Assembly (NCBI GenBank): GCA_000818945.1
Contig: KN805450.1
Coordinates: 72,864-136,863, forward strand
Length of the DNA stretch: 64,000 nt
Source: Schizochytrium sp. CCTCC M209059
Taxonomy: Eukaryota > Sar > Bigyra > Thraustochytrida > Thraustochytriidae
Reading direction: 5' to 3'
The notes beneath the pieces were generated by a model. It saw only the letters and a list, made by a program, of their open reading frames with translations, ran no database searches and was not told where the DNA came from. Positions 1 through 11,117 of the stretch are shown piece by piece (the first letter of the stretch is position 1; each line of letters opens with the position of its first letter). Both the position numbers and the translations under genes were made by a program.

Positions 1-1117
1 TGATAACGTGGGCGAGTGTTAGTTTGAATAATTCTTGCCTCGCTTCGGGAAAGTGATGGAGTGATATGAAGTCGAAGAAAGGTGGGATGACAGACGCCTC
101 GATCTTTTTTTCCGCCGCAAAGCACGCAGGCCCCACAAAAACAAACAATTGCATGTGCACCGGCACGTATGTTTGCGTCCATGCTTCGCGTACGTGTTTG
201 CTTGCTTGCTTGTCGTAGCGGGGAAGAGATAGAGATGCAGAAGAATTGAGTCAAGTCAATTGAGTTCAGTCGAAGGAGAGAAGTAAGAAAGGGTGGTATC
301 GAACGATGAGGGAGCAGTTGTGCAAAGCTCTTCTTTTCCAAAGGAATCACGTACCCGAATGCTTCATATATACCGATGTTTCGCCAACAGCTGTGCCAAA
401 AAAGGCCAACTTCCTTGCGCAAGTCTGCAAAACAACCAGATTAGGCGACTTATGCACGGTTCTGCAGACTCTAGGCAAGCGTGCAGGCCTTGATTGCATG
501 CATGCTTGTGCGTGCTAGGCGGCCCTACTTCGTTGGACTATAAAGTCTGGTACGCAGGGACTCGCTCTATTTCCGCGATAGCATTCATATCCCACATTAT
601 CGTTTCTCGCGTTGCACACAAGATCAATATTGAAGAAGACGTGAGATTCGCGAAAACAGAGCGTTCTGGAAAGCCCAAGGCAACAACGTGAGAGACAGGA
701 GCGCCATAGCGGGACAAACCCGAGACGAGACGTGACCTGTCTCGCACAAGAGATCATTGCATTGTACTGCGTAGCATAGAACAGCATAGCATAGCATAGC
801 CTTGCATAGCGCTGCATCGGTAATTGAAGAACTCGAGAGCCGGGATCGATTTGTGCAAGGTATTTTGCTCCACATGCTCACCACTCCCAACTTTGCTAGA
901 CTCTCCTATCAAGCAAACAAAGACTCATGTATGCCTAACAAGGTCCATTTCGCACGCCACACTCACACCGGTATCAAGCACCGCCTTCTTGTCCGTATCT
1001 CGGCATGCAAGAAGGAAAAAAACTCCTCTCCTCGTGCTCTCGCCCTCTGCTTCGTCTCTTCTTTGTTTTTCCATGCCTTGAGAATATAAAATAAGGGGAC
1101 ATGCTGCGTCAACTTAC
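1..1117 (-). other. Non-coding tract: putative long first intron of the helicase gene
   Basis: No convincing coding frame on either strand. It starts directly after the GTAAGTT donor of the helicase exon on the minus strand, so it is best read as intron, perhaps also holding flanking sequence of an unseen gene. A degenerate GCATA/GCATT pentamer run lies around 760-815. Confidence 0.5.
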
Positions 1118-1455
1118 CATGTAAAAGTTCTTTTCGAACACCGGGAGCGAGGAAAGGTCCCAGTCCCTGATCTCCTGGAGGCCTGCGCCGAGGCCTCCGC
1201 CGCGGCCTCCGCCACGGCCTCCGCCATAGCCGCCGCCGCCACCGCCGCCGCCATAGCCGCTGCTCTTCGCGGCCGCCGCTCGCCCGCTCCCGCGTGCCCG
1301 CCGCCCCTCGCGCTCGCCGCCCTCGTGCCGCGGCGCGTCGCTCGCCTCCTCGCCCGCCGCCCTCGACTCGTTGGCGCTCTGCCGCCGACCCTCCCTCCCT
1401 CCTCCCTCCCTCTCTCCCTTCTCCCTTCTCCCTCCTCGCGCGAACGCGAGGAACC
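1118..1455 (-). CDS. DEAD-box RNA helicase (DDX5/Dbp2-like), 5' coding exon only (partial)
   Basis: On the minus strand an open frame encodes a Gly/Arg/Tyr-rich stretch with GYGGG and GGGRGGGRGGG runs, followed by LQEIRDWDLSSLPVFEKNFYM. It ends at a good splice donor (GTAAGTT, first intron base 1117). The W-D...L..FEKNFY block just after an RGG-type N-terminus is the signature of the p68/DDX5/Dbp2 family, just ahead of the Q-motif and helicase core. The rest must lie beyond the left edge, because nothing in 1-1117 encodes helicase motifs. The first intron is therefore at least 1.1 kb, much longer than any other intron here. The 5' end is unresolved: the frame stays open to a stop near 1540 with no in-frame ATG, so the start codon is probably in an upstream exon (a weak acceptor lies near 1455). 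Family call is good; boundaries are not. Confidence 0.75.
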
Positions 1456-1664
1456 TACCTAGCAGGCGGGCTCTCGGAGCGCGTTTTGGGAGCCCGTCGG
1501 ACCCCTGTTTGCCGGGCAGGCAGAACGGCGCGGCCCCTTCTGTTCACGTTTTGCTTGACAAAGTCGGTGACTCGGCGGGGCGGGGCGGGGGCGGGGCGAG
1601 GGCCCTGCAGCGCATGCGGCGGAGGCGGCTCGAGAGGGAGGGCGGCCGCGCAAGTCCGGGGACG

Positions 1665-3791
1665 ATGGACGCCGAGCAGAGGCTGGTGGAGTCGGCCGAG
1701 GAGGGAAGAGAAGCAGGTTCCGAGGTCGCGGTTGCCGCTGCCGCCGCCGCCGCCGCCGCCGCGACGAAGAGGTCGGGCGAGAAGAGACTATCCAGGTCAA
1801 TGCGCGTCATCTGCGGCTTGCTGGCGGTGTGCGGCGCGATTCTTTGTGTTTCGATTGGAATCGATCTTCGCCTCGAATCGCGTACCATCCGCTGGGAGAA
1901 TATGGAAATGCCAAATGTCTTCAGCACCGTTGTCGACTCTGCTCAGACACGGCAATCGTCGTTAGCTGCAGGGATGCAAGCGCAACTACGGGACAACAAA
2001 ATTGCAGACGACGCGGAGCAAAGCGATCGAGACAATGATGATAAGCTTGACAATGACAATAATCGAGGAGGAGTCGATCACGAATTATTTCAGGAACCTT
2101 TGGAGCGCCGCCTCGCTCTGCGGCTCGATACATCGCGCTTCCACGCTATCTCGCAGGTGACACTCCTCTTGGGAGCCTCCGAAAGGGACATCACGGTCAG
2201 TTTTGTTATAGAGGAGCTACAGATAGCGCGCGAGACACAAACGTGCTCGCCGTTGAAAGCAGAAGTCTTTCGCGTGCAGGCATGGCCATTAGACGGTGGT
2301 TCTGCTCGCGTTCTGAGCGCCATCGCACGGCCTTCAGGCTGCCTGGTCTCCCAGCCGACGGGCACATACGTGTGGCACTACTTTGTTGCAAGTCTTCAAC
2401 GTCTCGAACCCGGTCGCGAGTATAGGTACGAAGTGGGGCAGATGCCTTCCGAGGACGAGAACATCGGGCTTGCGCTTGCTGCGTCAGCAGCAAAGAATGT
2501 CTTTGTTGGGTCCTTGTACACTATTCCCTCGGATCGTCCACCAGAGATTGCTCTTTTCGGAGACACAGGCAAACATCACCGGGAGGACGTCTTGCGTGCG
2601 CTGGCTGACGACATTGTGTCACGACGCATTTCGCTTTTGCTCAATGTCGGCGATATCTCGTATGTATCCAACAAGGGTGGGTGCTATGATATCAAATTAC
2701 AATCCGAGCGCAAATGCGCATGGGACTGTTCTCGTAATGAGGCGTGTATGGGCGCGCAGCGACTCAATGATTCAGAATTCAAGGCGTGGTCCGAATTCAT
2801 GGCAAGCTTCACAAAGGTGTCGAGTCGCGCTCCAATGGTGACGACCATGGGCAATCACGATAATGACATGCAGTGGTTTCACCTCTTCCGACCCGCTGTG
2901 CCGGAAGCATTCCCGCATGTTAATATGCAGGGAACGCGTAAATCGGACCTTGTCCCAGAAATTGTGTCGCGCATTCATGAATTGCAGGGCGCAGCCTTTG
3001 GCATCGACGCCGTTCAGCAGCAAGCCATTGTCAACGAGATACTTGCTGAACCTTACTTTTTTAGCGTTGATGCTGGCCCGGTACACGTGATTTCGATTCA
3101 ATCGGAGGATAATGGCATCAATCCGTACGAGCGCGCGACGAAGGATCCTCTGTCTGATGCGAGCAAGATGCGCTTCGAGAAACACTTTGGTCGATCTTCC
3201 TCGCAATTTCGATGGCTCGAGCGCGACCTCGCCCACGTCGATCGCAAACGAACACCGTGGGTCGTTCTTGTGACGCACCGCCCTTATTTTTCTACGTCGA
3301 AACACCACCCGAACTGCAGACCCGGGGGTGATTGGTACGGTTGTTTGTATCGAGAGTTGTATGCACCGCTGATGCAAGAGCACAAGGTGAATTTGGTGTT
3401 GAATGGACATTCGCACCACTACTCACGTACACACCCCGTGTACTTTGACGCAGCGACCAAGAAAGCACATCCCGTGCAGGTGATGTCGGAATCCCCTGTC
3501 AAGGCCTCGGGTGCCTCGGGTCTACGGAGCAACAGCAGCTATGTTTCGTCATCGGCCTTGGATGGTCGGGACTTGCCTACGTACGCAATCGTGGGAACAG
3601 GTGGCATGCAGCTGAGTGATGGCTTTGGTCCGGAACTACGTGACCTCATTGCCTTGCGCACTGGTCAAGACTATGGGTATGGGGTGGTGCGTGTCGTGAA
3701 TGCGACGCACCTGGAATGGGCTTTCAAGTCGACTTTAAAGCAGGGCAAGGAAATTGACACTGCGTTCTTGCGGCGACGCGAGGCAGAATAG
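1665..3791 (+). CDS. Purple acid phosphatase-like metallophosphoesterase, membrane-anchored
   Basis: A 708-residue dinuclear-metal phosphoesterase. The ATG at 1665 is chosen because everything upstream in frame is low-complexity leader; it begins MDAEQRLVES. Residues ~45-67 form one hydrophobic segment preceded by Arg/Lys, so a type II signal anchor placing the enzyme in the ER/Golgi/vacuole lumen or outside the cell. A PAP-type beta-sandwich region precedes the catalytic domain. All five PAP metal motifs are present: GDTG (Asp300), GDISY (Asp330, Tyr333), GNHD (Asn397), VTHRP (His538) and GHSHHYSR (His582, His584). Tyr333 is the ligand that gives PAPs their colour. Family role: phosphate release from monoesters. 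The substrate cannot be inferred. It is a single exon, divergent from the helicase exon. The Ala run near residue 25 is encoded by a GCC repeat. Confidence 0.93.
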   Translation: MDAEQRLVESAEEGREAGSEVAVAAAAAAAAAATKRSGEKRLSRSMRVICGLLAVCGAILCVSIGIDLRLESRTIRWENMEMPNVFSTVVDSAQTRQSSLAAGMQAQLRDNKIADDAEQSDRDNDDKLDNDNNRGGVDHELFQEPLERRLALRLDTSRFHAISQVTLLLGASERDITVSFVIEELQIARETQTCSPLKAEVFRVQAWPLDGGSARVLSAIARPSGCLVSQPTGTYVWHYFVASLQRLEPGREYRYEVGQMPSEDENIGLALAASAAKNVFVGSLYTIPSDRPPEIALFGDTGKHHREDVLRALADDIVSRRISLLLNVGDISYVSNKGGCYDIKLQSERKCAWDCSRNEACMGAQRLNDSEFKAWSEFMASFTKVSSRAPMVTTMGNHDNDMQWFHLFRPAVPEAFPHVNMQGTRKSDLVPEIVSRIHELQGAAFGIDAVQQQAIVNEILAEPYFFSVDAGPVHVISIQSEDNGINPYERATKDPLSDASKMRFEKHFGRSSSQFRWLERDLAHVDRKRTPWVVLVTHRPYFSTSKHHPNCRPGGDWYGCLYRELYAPLMQEHKVNLVLNGHSHHYSRTHPVYFDAATKKAHPVQVMSESPVKASGASGLRSNSSYVSSSALDGRDLPTYAIVGTGGMQLSDGFGPELRDLIALRTGQDYGYGVVRVVNATHLEWAFKSTLKQGKEIDTAFLRRREAE

Positions 3792-4248
3792 TCTGCTTGC
3801 AGCCAACCAAGTCAGCCAGGCAACTGTTGATAGCGGGTGCGACGATGTTGCAATGGGAGAATTGGCAATACGGGAATTTACGCATTGCACTGCGTTGCAT
3901 TGCATTGCATTGCATTGCATTGCATCGCAAGATCACGATGCGACATGGGTTAGGATAGGAGTAAGTATATGTGTTTTATTACTGTCGTTGTTGAGGTTCT
4001 GGTGAAGGGCTTGACGAGAGTGATGGGTCTCCAAGTCATTGTCCCCGTTGTCGTCATCATCCTCCTTCTTGATGTAGTTGTGGTTGTCGCATTCGTTGTT
4101 GCTGGTGTTGATTGTATTTCCAGGGGCAGGGGTAAGCAGTCCATCGCTTCCCGAGACACAGAGGGCCAGGCGTGGAGGAGCGCGCGCGCATTGGCGTGCA
4201 CCGACGCAGGCCCGCGAGGCGCGGTGGCGTACAAAGAGGAGCGCGAGC
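3792..4248. other. Convergent intergenic region with (TTGCA)n repeat
   Basis: 3' flank shared by the phosphatase (+) and the mitochondrial carrier (-). It holds an 8-9 copy TTGCA pentamer array at about 3882-3929; otherwise nothing recognisable. Confidence 0.7.
3882..3929. repeat. (TTGCA)n pentanucleotide array
   Basis: Eight to nine copies with two variants at the left, ~90 bp after the phosphatase stop. Confidence 0.9.
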
Positions 4249-5477
4249 TTACGAGCGCTGCTTGAAGAGAGTCTGCTCGAACTGCTTCCAGAGCACGGTA
4301 AAGAGCATACCCTGTGTTTCGTAAAAGAGAGAACAACGTCAAGATGAAGGAAAAGCAACCAAATGCAATGCAATGCAGTGCAATGATGTAACGAAGAGCA
4401 AAAGAGGTCAGTCAGTATCGCGTCGAGGTCGTTTGTGCGTAAGATAAACGGAAAAGCCGAGTGGAAGAGCGGCGCAAGAGAGTGTTGACTTACCTGGAGA
4501 CCGTTTGCAAGAATCTTGGTCTGAAGACCACGGAAGAAGACACCGGTGAGACCGTCCTTGGCAACGACCTGGCGGAATGCCTCCGGGTAGGTGATTGGCT
4601 CGGCACTGGTCTGCTTGGTGACCTTGAGCACGCGGATGGAGTTGGAGACGGTATCAGAGACGGCGGATGCGGAGAAGCCGATGACGGCGTTGCGGCTGAG
4701 CTTCTTGAGGGTGTGGTTGGGGTCGTTCTCGGCCGGCATGGGAATCATCTCGTTGAGGGTGTTGTAGGTGAAGAACCACGGGTAATGGCCGACAAAAGTG
4801 GCGGAGGCGGAACCGAGAGCACCGGCCCAGAGGACCTGGGGGCCACCGACCTTCATCTTGGAGGAGAGAATGCGAAGACCGTCCTTGCCGTTGACCTGGA
4901 GCGAGGTCTTGGCGGCGTCGATGGGCATGAGGAAGATGCGGAAGGTCGCGGCCGAGAAGGAGGCGGCGGCGGTCTTGACGGCGACGGGGAGCGTCGCGGT
5001 GGTCTCCGAGGAGTCGAGGAGCGCCAGCATACCGGCGTTGGATGCGGTGTCACCAAAGCGGGAAAGCGGGCCCTGGAAGAGACCGGGACCGACACCGCGG
5101 TAGAAGCGGCGAATACCGCCCTCCTTGTAGAGGGTGGAGAATGCCTCGCGCATGGTGCCACCGTTGCGGTACTGGTAGTTTACGGTCGTGCGCAGCCACA
5201 TGAGACTGAGCACCTGGACGCCCATGGCCATGGCGCCGGGGAGACCGCCGCCGATTGCGCGCTTTCCGGCGCGCTCGAGGATCTCGCCGAGGGATTCCTT
5301 CTGGACCGGGGTCACGGGGGCTGCCTTGGCGGCTGCGGCGACACCGCCCTGGACGGGCGTCTTCTTGTCCATGTCCGTGTCGGTGCCCTCCATTTCAAAG
5401 GTGGTTTCATCGTCGCGTCCGGACACCTGGCGCTGCAGGACGGCCCTGAGCTCGTTCGTGTCCTCCTCCTTGCCCAT
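4249..5477 (-). CDS. Mitochondrial carrier family protein (atypical, substrate unknown), 2 exons
   Basis: Exons 5477-4494 and 4311-4249, joined across a 182-bp GTAAGT...ACAG intron (4312-4493), give 348 residues. The last exon adds GMLFTVLWKQFEQTLFKQRS. Start chosen at MGKEEDTNEL, since upstream codons only translate CAG/GCAGA repeats. After a ~75-residue acidic, low-complexity N-terminus come three SLC25-type repeats with six predicted membrane helices. Only repeat 2 keeps the signature (PIDAAKTSLQ). Repeat 1 (LSLMWLRTTVNYQYRNGG) lacks the P-x-D/E-x-x-K core and repeat 3 (SDTVSNSIRVLKV) replaces its proline. The MWLRTTVNYQYR...RRFYRGVGPGL block resembles a carrier subgroup I recall from algae and other protists. 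It would act in an organellar inner membrane, most likely mitochondrial. The intron contains the CAATG pentamer also found next to other genes here. Confidence 0.9.
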
Positions 5478-5498
5478 CTTGCTTTGTTGCTTTGTTGC

Positions 5499-5537
<39 letters not shown>

Positions 5538-5574
5538 TGTCTGTCTGCTCTGCGAGCGTCGCGCGGCGCCGCCT

Positions 5575-5630
5575 TCTGCTCTGCTCTGCTCTGCTCTGCT
5601 CTGCTCTGCTCTGCTCTGCTCCGCTCTGCT
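5575..5630. repeat. (TCTGC)n pentanucleotide array
   Basis: Ten copies ~100 bp upstream of the minus-strand carrier start, next to a CTG run (5502-5534). The same unit occurs upstream of arginase at 46427-46470. Confidence 0.9.
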
Positions 5631-5983
5631 CCGCGTCTCTGCTCTGCTCGGCTGCAACTGCTGCTATTGCCGGATTGCCTCGTCTCGTCTGGTCTCGTGC
5701 CGAGTCGTGCCGAGTCGTGCTGAGTGCTGAGTGCTGCCTGCCCGCCTCTGCTGCAGCGCCTTGCGACGACGACGATGCCGCCGACGACGCCGCCGCCCTG
5801 TCCCGCTTTTCCCTCTATCTATCTACTGCTCCGGGCCTGGGAGAACAAGTCGCCGCAGTAGAACTACTATAGTATTCTAACATAAAACTCACCCGTCTGA
5901 AGATGAGGTGGTTACCTTTTACTACTAGTGCGGCACGGCAAGCACGCAAGGAAGCAAGGAAGCAAGGAAGGAAGGAAGATAAA

Positions 5984-6035
<52 letters not shown>

Positions 6036-8411
6036 AAAGGGAAGGAAAGCAAAGGTAATGGATGTGTGGGGGATGTCGTATGTATCTTTTCTTTCTTTCT
6101 TTCTTTCTTTCTTTCCCTGCTTTTTTCCTTTCTCTAGGTTGACAAGGCAAGAAAGAGCCTCTCGTGCCGTGACGCTCGCCTCGGCCGCCGCCGCAGCGCC
6201 GGGGGCGCCGCAGGGCGAGCGCGGGCGCCGCAGCTGGCCGGCCCGCCGGGCTGGGACGTCGAAGGCGGGCGGGGCACGCGGGCGGGCGCGCGGCGGAGAG
6301 GCAGGAAGCCGGCAGGGAGGCGGCGTCACCGCCGGCGTCACCGTCGTCACCGCCGCGAACCACGAACAAAAAGAGGCGGAACTCGGCTCGAGCAGCGGCA
6401 ACAGACACGCTCACAGACAGACAGACAGACACGCTCACAGACAGAGAGACAGACAGAGAGAGAGACACACACAGAGACAGACAGCCGACGCGGAGAGGAC
6501 ATGACGCACGGGAGAGGGCATGCATGACGCACGGGGGAGGCGAGATGAACGCGGCGCTGCACGCGCGTGTGGGCGAGGAGGGAGACGCGGCGAGGCGCGC
6601 TCCGCGGCGGCTCGAACCGGGGCGAGAGCGAGGCCGCGCGTGACAGGCCGAGGAAGAAAAACGGGGGCCGCGAAGAAGCAAGCCATCAGAGCCTCGGTCG
6701 GCAGCGGGGCCTCTTCTGGCGGGCAGCGGAGCAGCTAGCTCTGCATGGTCTGTCTGTCTGTCTGACTGCACAGGGTCACGCGCGTACCCGCGCGGGCCGG
6801 CAGAGAGAGCATTGATCGTGCGATCTGGTCTGGTCGAGCACACGCATGGATGCAGGGATCTATCGCCTGGGTGAGCCCACGCAGCAGCTCCTTGTGCTTG
6901 CATCATCTTCGCCACCCAGCCAACGAGGCGAGGGCTGATCTTTTTTTCTTTTTTCGCATAACGCACCACAGATCGCGCGTACGAGCCTTCCGGCTTTCCT
7001 CGACTCCGCCTTGAAGTGCCGCATCCTCGTCGCCTGCTCAGCTCGCCTGGCGCTCGAGCGAGGTCGGTCTCGCTCTCGTTCATTCGTGGGTCCCTGCCGG
7101 TTGCCTTTGTCTTTGGGCCTCGCCTTCGCTTTTGTTTCGCTGCCCGCGCCCGTTGTGCCCATGGCGCGCGCGTCACATCGACGCCGCGGATATGCTAACG
7201 TCACCTCCCTCACCTCGATCCATCACCGGCCGGTCTGCGCGAGGACGACGAGGCGTCGCCACCTCGAGCTCCGCCGCGCCAGGCCGGGCTGTCTCCTCGC
7301 CCCTGGCTGGCCCCGAGCGAGGAGCGAGGCGAGGACGGACACCAGCCCGGCCTTCCTCGCGGCGCCTTTCTCGCGGCGCGAGGCTGCGAGCAAGCGAGAA
7401 CGCGAGCACGGGCGGCAGGCAGCCAGGCGCGGCGGCTGCCACCGTTTGTCTGCAGGGGCTAACTACTACATGACATGACGTTCGTGCCTGCGACGTGCGC
7501 TTGCGGGAAGGCCTGGCCAATCCATAATAACATGAAACCCTGACAAGACGTCGCTGATCTGCGCGCAACTCGTCGACGTTGCGCGCAGCGAGGTCGCGTT
7601 GTGCGGCATCGAGTCGACCCGGCCGGCCCCTGTCGCAGAGCGGGCGAGTGGGTTACATTGTTAGTTAGTAGTATACCAGAAGTGAGAGGCCGAGGGCGGC
7701 CTCACTTCGTTCGAACTTTTAGGTGAGGGCCGCGAGACTCACTTCCGTCATCGATTAAATCATTCACAGGCAAGGAATCCACGTCTGTCGAAAGCCAAGC
7801 AAGCGAGCTAGAGCTAGCAAGCGTCCATGTGCAGCCAGCCTCTCTCTGCCAACACCAGCAGCGCCAGCAGCACCAGCAGCAGTTGGTCATGCACGCAGTC
7901 GTCTGCGTCGCTCTTTTTTTTTTTTTTATAACCCCAACATAACCAACTGCACTTTGAGCAGGCAGCTTTTTCCCATTCGGAGGCCATGGAAATGGTTCTT
8001 ATGGAACGAAGAGGGACTCTGCCGCCGCTGCGCCGTGCGTTGAGCCTGCACATCATCGCTTCGCTTCTTTTGACCACGACCGTCTGACGCACGCATTGTC
8101 TGTCTTCCCCTGCATAGCAATTTACGTACATCGTTAATTTACCCCATCGTGGTTCTGGCAGCTCATGAGCTGGCTGGCTAGCTGTCGACGGCGCGAACAG
8201 GCAGGCAGGCAGCCAGCCAGCCACTGTCGCAGCATTGGCAAATCGCCTTTGCCCGGCGCAAGACCTTGAGCGACGCGGCGAGGCCCACCGGTGGTGAGCG
8301 ACAAGCACAAAATGAGGCGGTGAGCGATGGCGCCCCATGCCCTCACCCGGCGGCGGCACCTTCGAAGCCCAGCCAGAGCCAGGCATTGCTAGATATTGCA
8401 TTGCTAGACAT

Positions 8412-8460
8412 TTGCATTGCATTGCATTGCATTGCATTGCATTGCATTGCATTGCATTGT
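8412..8460. repeat. (GCATT)n pentanucleotide array
   Basis: Nine to ten copies about 240 bp upstream of the ornithine-type carrier start; same unit as at 3.9 kb and, complemented, as in the intron at 4362-4386. Confidence 0.9.
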
Positions 8461-8700
8461 ACGTACTACTACTAGATACACACTGCATTGCTCTGCGCTT
8501 CTACACTGCGTTATATACACTACGCCACTCTGGATTGTGTACTTTGCGGCTCTCCATTTGCACAAGCGGACATTTGCCTCAATGGCTGGCGCGGTGCCAG
8601 TCCTGGTTTTCGAGGTCTGGGCACGTGCGTTCGCAAGCGAGGCGGCGCCGGGGCAGCCAGCGACGCGAGAGACGACTGTCACGAGAGAGCGCGCAGCACC

Positions 8701-10298
8701 ATGTCCGGCGGAGAGTCGGCCATCATAGAGGCCATTGAGCACGACAGACGCTGGTTCGCAGGGTCGCCCGGCAAAGACTCAGCGCGCGACCTGCTCTCGG
8801 GCATGATCTCAGGGTACGTGGTAGAACCTCGTGTGGACGACGCTCGAGCAAAGCGGACTCCTTGACGAGCGAGCAGCCAAAGATGGATGATAATGGACTC
8901 ACTCACTTTGCATCTCTGCCGCTGCACCGTGCTTCAACGAATATGCAGGTTCTTTTGCAAGACCTTCGAGTACCCGTTTGACACCATCAAGGTACTCCAG
9001 CAAACTGGCGGCAAGTCCGAGTTCAATGGATCAGCAGATGCCTTTGTTAAAACCTACCAGCGCGGTGGCGTTCGCGCTCTGTATCAAGGTCTCACCAGCC
9101 CTCTGTTGGGTGCCATGGCAGGTACGTTGACGCATACGCCCTTTTTACACCCCCGTCTCCTTTGGGCATGCACACATACGCATGTCCCCATTCGCACATT
9201 CAACGCCCAGAAAAGACAGTTGACACTCACCTTAAGTCCTCTCTATGCCAACTCAATGGTCGGTCATTTCCGGGCCTCGCTTGTGCATCGTAAACGTCAT
9301 GCACAGAAAACGCGACCCTCTTCGTTGCCTATGGTGCCATGAAAAACGCTCTCCAGGTCGACCCGTCTCCGACGCTGTCCAACCCTGTTCCCGTGTGGAA
9401 GTACCTCGTTGCGGGCGGCGGCAGTGGTGTGTTTTCCGCCTTCGTGCTCACCCCAGTCGAGCTTGTCAAGTGCCGTTTGCAGATCCAGCAGTCCGCTACC
9501 ACAAAGACGTACAGTGGTCCCATCGATGTGGTGCGCAAAACCGTGCAAAAGGAAGGCGTTCGCGGTCTCTGGAAGGGCAACCTTAGCTGTCTTGCTCGCG
9601 AAGTGCCGGGCAACATTGCCTGGTTCGGCGTCTACGAGCTTGTGCGCAACCAGATCCAGCGTGTTTTCAATGTAAGTTCACGCCGCTTGCGTTCATTTTC
9701 TTCTTTCTTTGGTGTCAAGACGACTGACAAAGGATCGACGCTACGACGTTAACACGCATATAGTACGAGCGTCAGCAAGATGTTCCTCTGTACTGGATCG
9801 CTTTCTCTGGTGCTTGCGCCGGCGTGGCGTACTGGGCTGTCCCGTACCCTGCCGACACCATGTAAGTTTTCCTTCCTTCATGAAAGACGGAAAAGGCGCG
9901 AAAGCAAACAATGTTTGCAATTCTCATGGCAGGCATGGCATGGCATGGCATGGCATGGCATGCTTGCGCACACGCACGCACGCACGCAGGCACCTGCATT
10001 TGGATTTCACGTGACAGAGACAGCTGACACACACACACACACAATCTACTTTTTGCGCCATTGTACATGACGACTGCTTTTTGTTTTATACTTTGCTCTG
10101 CGCAGCAAAAGTGTCATCCAGACCAACCCGAAGTTTTCCGGAATGAACTTTTTCCAGGCAGGTAGCACTATCCTGCGCACACAAGGTCTTGCTGGACTCT
10201 ACAATGGTCTTCCCATCACATGTATTCGTGCCGCGCCTTCGCATGCACTCATCTTTTACTTTTACGAGCTCACGAGTGGATTCTTGGCCACGCTCTAA
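8701..10298 (+). CDS. Mitochondrial ornithine carrier-like protein (Ort1/SLC25A15 group), 5 exons
   Basis: Exons 8701-8813, 8949-9121, 9307-9671, 9764-9861 and 10106-10298 join in frame to 313 residues; introns of 135, 185, 92 and 244 bp have GT(A)..AG ends (GTACGT or GTAAGT donors). Start ATG follows CACC. The three carrier signatures are EYPFDTIKVLQQ, LTPVELVKCRLQ and YPADTIKSVIQT. Together with SPLLGAMAENATLFVAYG, REVPGNIAWFGVYE and RAAPSHALIFYFYE they match the yeast Ort1/vertebrate SLC25A15 ornithine carrier pattern much better than carnitine or ADP/ATP carriers. Known family role: exchange of ornithine for protons or citrulline across the mitochondrial inner membrane. An arginase gene lies 34 kb away in the same window. 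Intron 4 contains (GGCAT)n and (CA)n runs. Exact substrate is inferred from motifs. Confidence 0.9.
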
Positions 10299-11117
10299 TA
10301 ATCCCGAAATTGTCGCGCAGATTGCTGACACACTTCGCATTCGTGTAGAGAAAAGGCCCTCGTCTATCTTGAAAAGAAAAGAAAAGAAAAGAAAAGAAAA
10401 GAAAAGAAAAGAAAAGAAAAGGGAGTAGTAATTTGACGTCAAGATAAAAAGATGCCGTATTTTATGTTATGGAATAGCAAGGCGCCAATGCTCTCAAAAA
10501 GAGGCCAAGAGAAAAAAAATCTCGCTTTTTCCGAATGTCTCAAGAATGTGCACTGGCTTCGTGTCGAGGGAAAATGCAGCTTTTTTCCAATGGCATAGAA
10601 ACGAGCCAAAGCATGGGAACGTCAGCCTGGCTGCCAAAACTCCTGGTTCATTACAATCCACCTTTGGCTTGAGATACACCATTCTCGCGCTCATGCTTGC
10701 ACGCTCGCTCGCTCGCTCGCTCTCTCTTTCCACACTTACAATGGAGATCCTCGGGCAGAATCTGGGCACCTTTAAAGCGAAACCCCCAAAGGACCAAAGA
10801 GACCCCATCCCAAGACGCTCTGGCGGCTTTCCACCGCCTTGACATGACAAGATCGCAAATGAACTTTGATGGATTATTTCGTCTTTCCCAAAAGCTGACT
10901 TGATACTAGTATGAATCCTCGTCCTTTGCTATATCCTCTTTCGCACGCGAATCAAAAGGTGTTTCGAGAAATAGGTCAGACAAAGGCTCCTTGGTGCTAC
11001 ATGTTATATGAGGATACACACGCAAAGAGGCGGCGCAAAGTGTAGTCGCTTGACCGCGCCAATGAAGAAGAGAAGACCTCAACAACGCTAGCAGGGAAAA
11101 AGAAAGCACATACATCT
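10299..11117. other. Convergent intergenic region with (AAAAG)n
   Basis: An AAAAG pentamer array at 10374-10421 sits about 75 bp after the carrier stop, presumably in its 3' UTR. A short GCTC run is at 10698-10716. No gene seen. Confidence 0.7.
10374..10421. repeat. (AAAAG)n pentanucleotide array
   Basis: Nine copies ~75 bp after the ornithine-type carrier stop. Confidence 0.9.

Larger units (their letters stand above)
5478..8700. other. Repeat-rich intergenic tract without recognisable genes
   Basis: Spans the leader of the minus-strand carrier and the upstream region of the ornithine-type carrier. It holds a CTG run (5502-5534), a (TCTGC)n array (5575-5630), (GAAA)n (5981-6035), (TTTC)n (6088-6114), (ACAG)n (6413-6480), CpG-rich low-complexity sequence around 6.1-7.5 kb, a short poly(T) at 7913-7927 and (GCATT)n at 8412-8460. 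Long open frames occur only because the sequence is GC-rich; none resembles a known protein. Confidence 0.7.

Noticed and set aside
1371..1664. N-terminal extension of the phosphatase upstream of 1665
   Set aside because: Low-complexity Pro/Ser/Arg sequence from a GC-rich leader; the ATG at 1665 gives a sensible short cytosolic tail before the signal anchor.
4461..5723. 420-codon plus-strand open frame
   Set aside because: Antisense to the mitochondrial carrier, which has clear family motifs and a valid intron on the minus strand.
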